A stretch of 64,000 bases of DNA from Mangifera indica (lineage: Eukaryota > Streptophyta > Magnoliopsida > Sapindales > Anacardiaceae): positions 11,532,001 to 11,596,000 of the forward strand of contig NC_058147.1 of the NCBI RefSeq assembly GCF_011075055.1, read 5' to 3'. Shown here one piece after another: positions 59,170 to 64,000 of the stretch. The notes below the pieces were generated by a model. It searched no databases. It had not been told where the DNA came from and was given only the letters and a program-made list of their open reading frames with translations. The position numbers and the translations under genes are program-made. Within the stretch, counting starts at the first letter, position 1, and each line of letters opens with the position of its first letter.

Positions 59170-62100
59170 TTCATTGGACGATTCAGATAGGCTTCGCCGT
59201 TCTTTCCCAACTTAAATAAAAAAGTTTGTCTCACATTGAGATGTCGATTCATTTTTCGCCTCCAGTGAGATAGGGGATTTGTAATCCCATATTTAGACTT
59301 TTTGGCCCTTCATCTTTTGAATCGAGGACCAGCCCGACTGGCATCATTTCAACAACTGGTGAGGAGTAGCTCAGTATACAATCGCTTGTAGTAACTGGGA
59401 GTCCTATTACATCTAAGGCCAACTTTAATTCACCAAACCAAGGTTCATCTCGTGTAGTGATTATGGACTCATACAAGGATATTGAGTAGACATTTGATGT
59501 ATCAAACTCGACCCTATCTTTCGTAGCATGTATTCTTATTCGTGTCGTAACTGATTTGGTAAACTACGTGTTTGGTCCACAAAGAACTACCTTCGGTCCC
59601 TTAAACTGACTTACTTGTGGCAACCTTTTGACTACCCAACAACCTATAGCACTAGTCACTACTTCTATTGGGGCTAGGAAGTCAGCCCCACAACCCAAAA
59701 CGGCGAAGAACAAATAAAATTTGCTACAAAAGCTGGCTAATAAGGGTATTCCTATGTATGAGAACATAGTAATGGAGAAGGTAATAGCCAAAATAGGATT
59801 CGTTTTGGCTAGAGAACCCAAATCCACTATATATTTAATACGGGTTTGTCGTAATGCTGAAACTATGGTGAATACATCTATCATCATTAATACATAAATA
59901 AAGATACCAATTAGTAGTGAATGAATTCCTTCTATGGTTCCACAGGAGAAACCAATATGAATATAACCTATATGTCCAATTTAACTATGAGCTAGAGGGT
60001 TTTTTACTTTCATTTGGGCCATGGCGGCCAGTGCTCCTAAAATCATAGAAGCAATGTTGCAAAAAAAGAAGATTTGTTGTAATGTAGCTCCATAGGAACC
60101 ATAAATAGAAACATGTGAAATATTAGCAGAAATCGAGATTTTAGATACAGTAGAAAAGAATGCTATAACTAAGGTGGGTAAACCTTCATAGATATCAGAT
60201 GCCCATATATATAAAGTCAAAAGAGATATCAGATGCCCCACAAGTTTCAAATTCGTCACTGGGGAATTCACACAAAAGGGAATGAGGAATTCTCAACGAA
60301 AAAAGTGCTTTCTGAATCAAACATGAAAGTAGTTTTCCATCAAACAGCTATTCGAGAAGGTCATACATAGTTTTCCATGAAAGTAGGTTTTTCATTAAAA
60401 AAATGATTATTCGAGAAATGTCTGTTGATAAGAAGGTCATATATAGTTAAAAAAGGAAACCAAGGGATAGATTCAATTTGGGCTCTATTCGAATAGCTGA
60501 CTAAAGGTCCTTCTCCCCCACATGCTCCTTCCGAAGAGGAAGTCGATTAGCTTCGTGAATGAGAGCGCTGATCACCCTCACACGGGAAAATGAACATTGA
60601 AAGGACTAAAAGGGTAGCAACAAGATGTAGATGTTGATTTTGGAGGTCACGTACTTTAGTTATACTGCCTTCTACACGGTAGAAGCTTATACTTTTCTTT
60701 GGTCCCAACATGATCGACTAAGCATGACAACTATAGAAGGTATGGCTGGAGAATTCATCTCCAAGTCGACAGCATGTTAGGCAGGTCTAAGGTGATCCTT
60801 CAATGTGGGGAGAATCGAGAGGTCATGATAACAGTTGAAGAGTGATGGGAAGGAGAGTAAAGTGATAGATTCAAATCTTCAGTCTTGTTCCCCTAAGCCA
60901 AGCAGTCGGCCAGGATTTCTTTTAGTAGTAAAGTTGTTTAATACCTACCATTAGTTTTTACTGAAACAACCTGAGAATATCATGAAAGGGGTCTAAAAGG
61001 TGTCATGTCAAATTCCTCTCTAAACTTATGATGTGAGAAACAAGAAAAAAGAAAGTATTGCTATTAAAAACCATCATATCGTTCAAGATGGTTGTCACAA
61101 CTCTTTGATAGGTAGTACCAGCATTCTCAGAACCGAAAGGCCCATTATTGACTAAAGGATATTGGGGTGAAAGCCTTCTTACGTGATGAAAGCGGTTTCA
61201 TGTTGATTTTTCATTGGCAGTTCCAATCCAATTAACATAGGAAAATCCATCAATATGAGACAAAAGCCACTAGCAACAATCATATCAATGTTAGGCTAAC
61301 GAATAAGCGGATAGAAGATCTTTAAACAAAGACAATTTTTCATTTCAAAACAGACTGAAGAAAACAAAATCAATCGGCTATGAAAAGAGCGAGTTGGCAT
61401 TTAGTTCTCTCAAGGCCGATTTCCCCTCTTTTGCATTTGATCTATGAGGACCCTTTCAAAAGAAACTTCCCTTCCATCAAAAACCCATTATATTATTGAT
61501 GAATAAAGTAGAAAAAATCTATCAATTAAAATAAAGAAAACTTTTTCCTTTGAATGGAATGTGACCTTCTTATCCTTATTAACCTATTGAAATGTTCTGA
61601 CCCTAAAAAAGAGAAAGAATTCCTTTCTACATGATCCCCAATACAATGTTATGGGGCGGATAAGTTCCTACTCAGTCATGAATTGATTGAACACAGGAGA
61701 ATGTCATGAGTTGGGATGGTCTTTAGTAGAATAGGAAGGTCTTTAACACCCTTTTTAGTCAACCCTTTCTTTAACCCTCTTAAATTGCCCGTATGGATTA
61801 ATCCATATCTTTGGTAAACATGTTGGCAATGCGTTTCGTCAAGTTTGCTATCTGTTGGTAAGCGTGGACAAATGCACAATAGCAATGGACTAATTTCCAT
61901 TTATTCAGCAGGGGCTCTCTCTCATTTGTAGCAAAAATCACTTGGAGTAAGTGATCTATACGACCTTGCATCCAAAAATAGGTTGAGCCCACAACTTCGT
62001 AAGGTGAAAACAAGCATAGTGAGCGGTTTCCACATTTTCGTAGAGAAGTTCACGACACTAATGAATCGGATTATTACAGTTTCAGACAGAATCGTATAGA

Positions 62101-62924
62101 AGTGCTCTCTGGGTGTCGAATGGATGTATAGACAGAATGCTGATGAAGAGATTGAAAGGTCAAAGTTCTTGGAGGTTGTCGTATTTCCTTCGACTGAATC
62201 AACAACCCGCACATAATGGCCTCTTTCTTCTTCCACAATTGAGGCACTTATCATTGTACCGTATTTTAACGCCGTTAAGCTCCCCCTGCTCCAGAGCTCC
62301 TATCTTGCCACTCTTCACCCCCTTCCGTTGGTCAGTTCTTATGGTCGTTGTTCACTTTCCTTGTTTTGGATCACATTTCAACTCGTGTTTGGAATGCCAC
62401 TACCCTCCTTCTTATGGGGGCGGATGATCACTTCTGTACACACTCCTTCTATCAAGGAGAACCAATGCTTCCTCAGCTAGGGCCCTATGTAGCATGCAGT
62501 CTACTCGCATTCCACTCTTTTTTCTAAATAGTCGTAGCTTCGTCCAATAGGCTTTCCTGCCCAGCTCACTGTCTGCTTTAGGCAGGAGTTATTGATTCCT
62601 TATTCTCGGCCTATAGGAACGAGGCTCTCTACCGCTTTTTCCAAGACTAGACTACCAAGGAGACACGACCTTATAAGATTAAGGCTGCTTTTATGAGTGA
62701 TCTTTTTCTCTTTCTTAAAAAAAAAGGAAGGAATGGATGGAAGGAACCTTTATCTTGTCTCAGCGGGGAGAGTGAGAGTTTTTCGTTTTGATTGATATGT
62801 TTGCTTGTATTTTAATAGAGTGGGTTGATGTTCATTGACCTTTGGTACACATCTAAAAATCTTTTTTTGGCTTCCTTCCTAAGCCTAAAAAGGATAAAAG
62901 ACTGAAAGCGCACCTTTTTTAAAA
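59170..62924. other. Mitochondrial-derived nuclear DNA (NUMT), right part
   Basis: Composition matches the left NUMT part. It contains nad2 exon 4 on the minus strand (60,211-59,630). The flanks are probably nad2 intron and spacer sequence. An open minus frame at 59,476-59,249 (PWFGELKLALDVIGLPV and similar) and another at 62,013-61,798 (STYFWMQGRIDHLLQVI and similar) look coding, but I do not recognise them. No intact gene seen. The right border is the MULE copy at 62,925. Confidence 0.6.
59630..60211 (-). pseudogene. nad2: nad2 exon 4 (mitochondrial NADH dehydrogenase subunit 2), transferred copy
   Basis: The minus strand reads WASDIYEGLPTLVIAFFSTV, KISISANISHVSIYGSYGAT, LQQIFFFCNIASMILGALAA and MAQMKVKNPLAHS, then a stop, GHIGYIHIGFSCGTIEGIHS, LLIGIFIYVLMMIDVFTIVS and LGSLAKTNPILAITFSITMF, ending near VTSAIGC. 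This follows mitochondrial NAD2 from HMWAPDIYEG to SVIGCF. The length of about 580 bp equals the known 573-bp exon 4. It faces opposite to exon 3 at 53,192, so the transferred segment was rearranged. It is broken by one stop and a frame change at the end. Confidence 0.85.
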
Positions 62925-64000
62925 GGGAAATTATTAAAAATGGGCAAAAGTAAAGGGGTTTAAGCGAAATTATCCAAAAAATTCAAATTAAAGCAAAAAT
63001 GCCCAACATTTATAAAATGTCTAAACTACCTCTATATATAAACAAGGCAAAATTTCTTATTTCCCACTGTGAAACGTCCATTTTTACTGAGCAAATCCAA
63101 AGAAAAATAGACTTTTTTCCCATTGTAAACCGTCGCCCAGTGTCATCCCACTGTGAAGCCGATTTTCATCTTTTTCGACGAGCGAAAATGGTTAAGAAGG
63201 TTAATATATCTTCCGTAATCTTGTTTGAATCAAGTTATTGTTAATATTATTGAGATTTGAGTGAGATTTTGCTGTTTGAAACATTAGGGTTTCGATTTTG
63301 TACAATGCTTAATATGTTTTGATTCTTGGGTGTTTTCGTTGAATTTGTTGAGGGGTTTTGTGTTATAGCTTATATGGATTCGATTTATGTTGAAATTGGA
63401 GGCCGAAATGACCAATTTTTGGCCGAAAAAAGCCTCTGAAGCCATCGACAGTGTGACAGTGGGAACATTGTTTCCCACTGTCACACTGCTGATGGCTTTT
63501 TAAAAACATTAGGGATATGGTGGTATTATTAGTCCACTGTGGGCATTTCTGAAATTTGCCATGTGTGATAGTGGATTGGGGTGAAAATTTACTCTTTTGA
63601 AACTGCAGAGGCGGCAATAGATTCGAAAATTACTGAGGGGGCAAGGGTAAATATTGGACCTGTTTATGATAGAAATTTTTTTAGGGGTTAAATTGATAAT
63701 TTTCACATCTAGGGTTTCTCGACGTGTAGTTTTCGAATTTTATATCCGTTTTTTCTATTTTAAGATTTTTCAATATATAGTTTTCAAATTTGAGATTAAG
63801 CTTTTCGTTTTTTGTGCCTTTTGGACACATTTTACGATATAATGACCTCGTATTTTTCAGATTTCTGAAGAATTTTTCGATTGTTGTCATTTTAAGGTAT
63901 TTCAACTTTTAGAATTCGAATTTCAGTTCCATTTTTTCGAATTTTACCATTTTACGATATATCGATTCGTATTTTTTAGATTTCCGAAGAATTTTTCAAT
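62925..64000. mobile_element. Second copy of the 12,089 MULE left end (runs off the window)
   Basis: GGGAAATTATTAAAAATGGGC at 62925 starts a stretch that matches 12,089-13,400 in the same orientation. Shared blocks include TTTAAGCGAAATTATCCAAA, CTATATATAAACAAG, CAAATCCAAAGAAA, CTTGTTTGAATCAAGTTATT, TTTTGATTCTTGG.TGTTTTC and TGTTTATGATAGAAATTTTT-like parts. The ATG(G/A).(T/A)AAGAAG|gtta start-and-donor pattern is also kept (63,188). It lacks the G19 run and has reached the first 119-bp-type unit at 63,911. The transposase, if present, lies beyond the window. Confidence 0.8.
63441..63496 (+). repeat. Strong hairpin, 25-bp arms
   Basis: GCCATCGACAGTGTGACAGT + GGGAA (63441-63465) pairs with 63472-63496 at 23 of 25 positions, around a six-base loop (CATTGT). 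The matching place in the first copy (12,600-12,660) pairs only partly. It lies in non-coding sequence near the MULE end. Confidence 0.85.

Noticed and set aside
62113..62427. 104-codon open frame on plus and 110-codon frame on minus
   Set aside because: Overlapping frames in the NUMT right part; I could match neither to a known mitochondrial protein.

Overview
The window looks like nuclear DNA of an unidentified eudicot plant. Evidence: AT-rich non-coding sequence, GT-AG introns, a chalcone-synthase-family gene with the conserved intron in its Cys codon, a P-class PPR gene, chromovirus-like Ty3/gypsy, Mutator-like (MULE) and hAT relics, and a transferred plant-mitochondrial segment with trnY and nad2 exons. 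I could not run any search, so family names rest on motifs I recognise.

Layout. 1-7,200: the 3' end of an unrecognised plus-strand gene, a small hAT-type MITE, and a complete six-exon minus-strand gene (3512-7164) for a 235-residue protein with one membrane segment. 8,200-9,700: debris of a MULE and of a DUF1985-type gene. 12,089-19,754: a degenerate MULE. Its minus-strand transposase is split by a 2.24-kb solo LTR with a perfect 5-bp target duplication, and it has a tandem array on each side (about 119 bp and about 148 bp units). 20,800-23,715: a duplicated upstream segment, a TATA box and a two-exon type III polyketide synthase with one frameshift. A second, decayed copy is at 40,298.

25,300-37,350: simple arrays, a second MULE-like relic, two foldback MITEs with 9-bp target duplications (28,048 and 36,383), an LTR retrotransposon (28,783-33,905) containing a 35-base G run, and a hAT-type element (34,627-35,634) carrying a piece of a ubiquitin-hydrolase-related (DUF629) gene. 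41,860-44,378: a PPR gene with a tandemly duplicated 5' end and one frameshift. 46,261-49,202: a hAT-type element with TAGGGGTGA termini and 7/8 target duplication, holding exon-sized pieces of at least three unrelated host genes (N-carbamoylputrescine amidase, ENOD93-like, D-aminoacyl-tRNA deacylase) and a fourth unidentified one.

From about 50,560 to 62,920 composition shifts to mitochondrial style: a trnY(GUA) copy, nad2 exon 3 on plus and nad2 exon 4 on minus, separated by two gypsy relics arranged head to head as a long palindrome (about 57,040-58,900). The window ends inside a second copy of the 12,089 MULE end (62,925-64,000), with a strong hairpin at 63,441-63,496.

Only four host loci could be functional: the gene ending at 2275, the gene at 3512-7164, the polyketide synthase and the PPR gene. 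The last two each carry a single-base deletion next to a homopolymer, so they are either recent pseudogenes or assembly errors. The rest is transposons and captured or transferred DNA. The most unusual item is the multi-gene Pack-hAT at 46,261.
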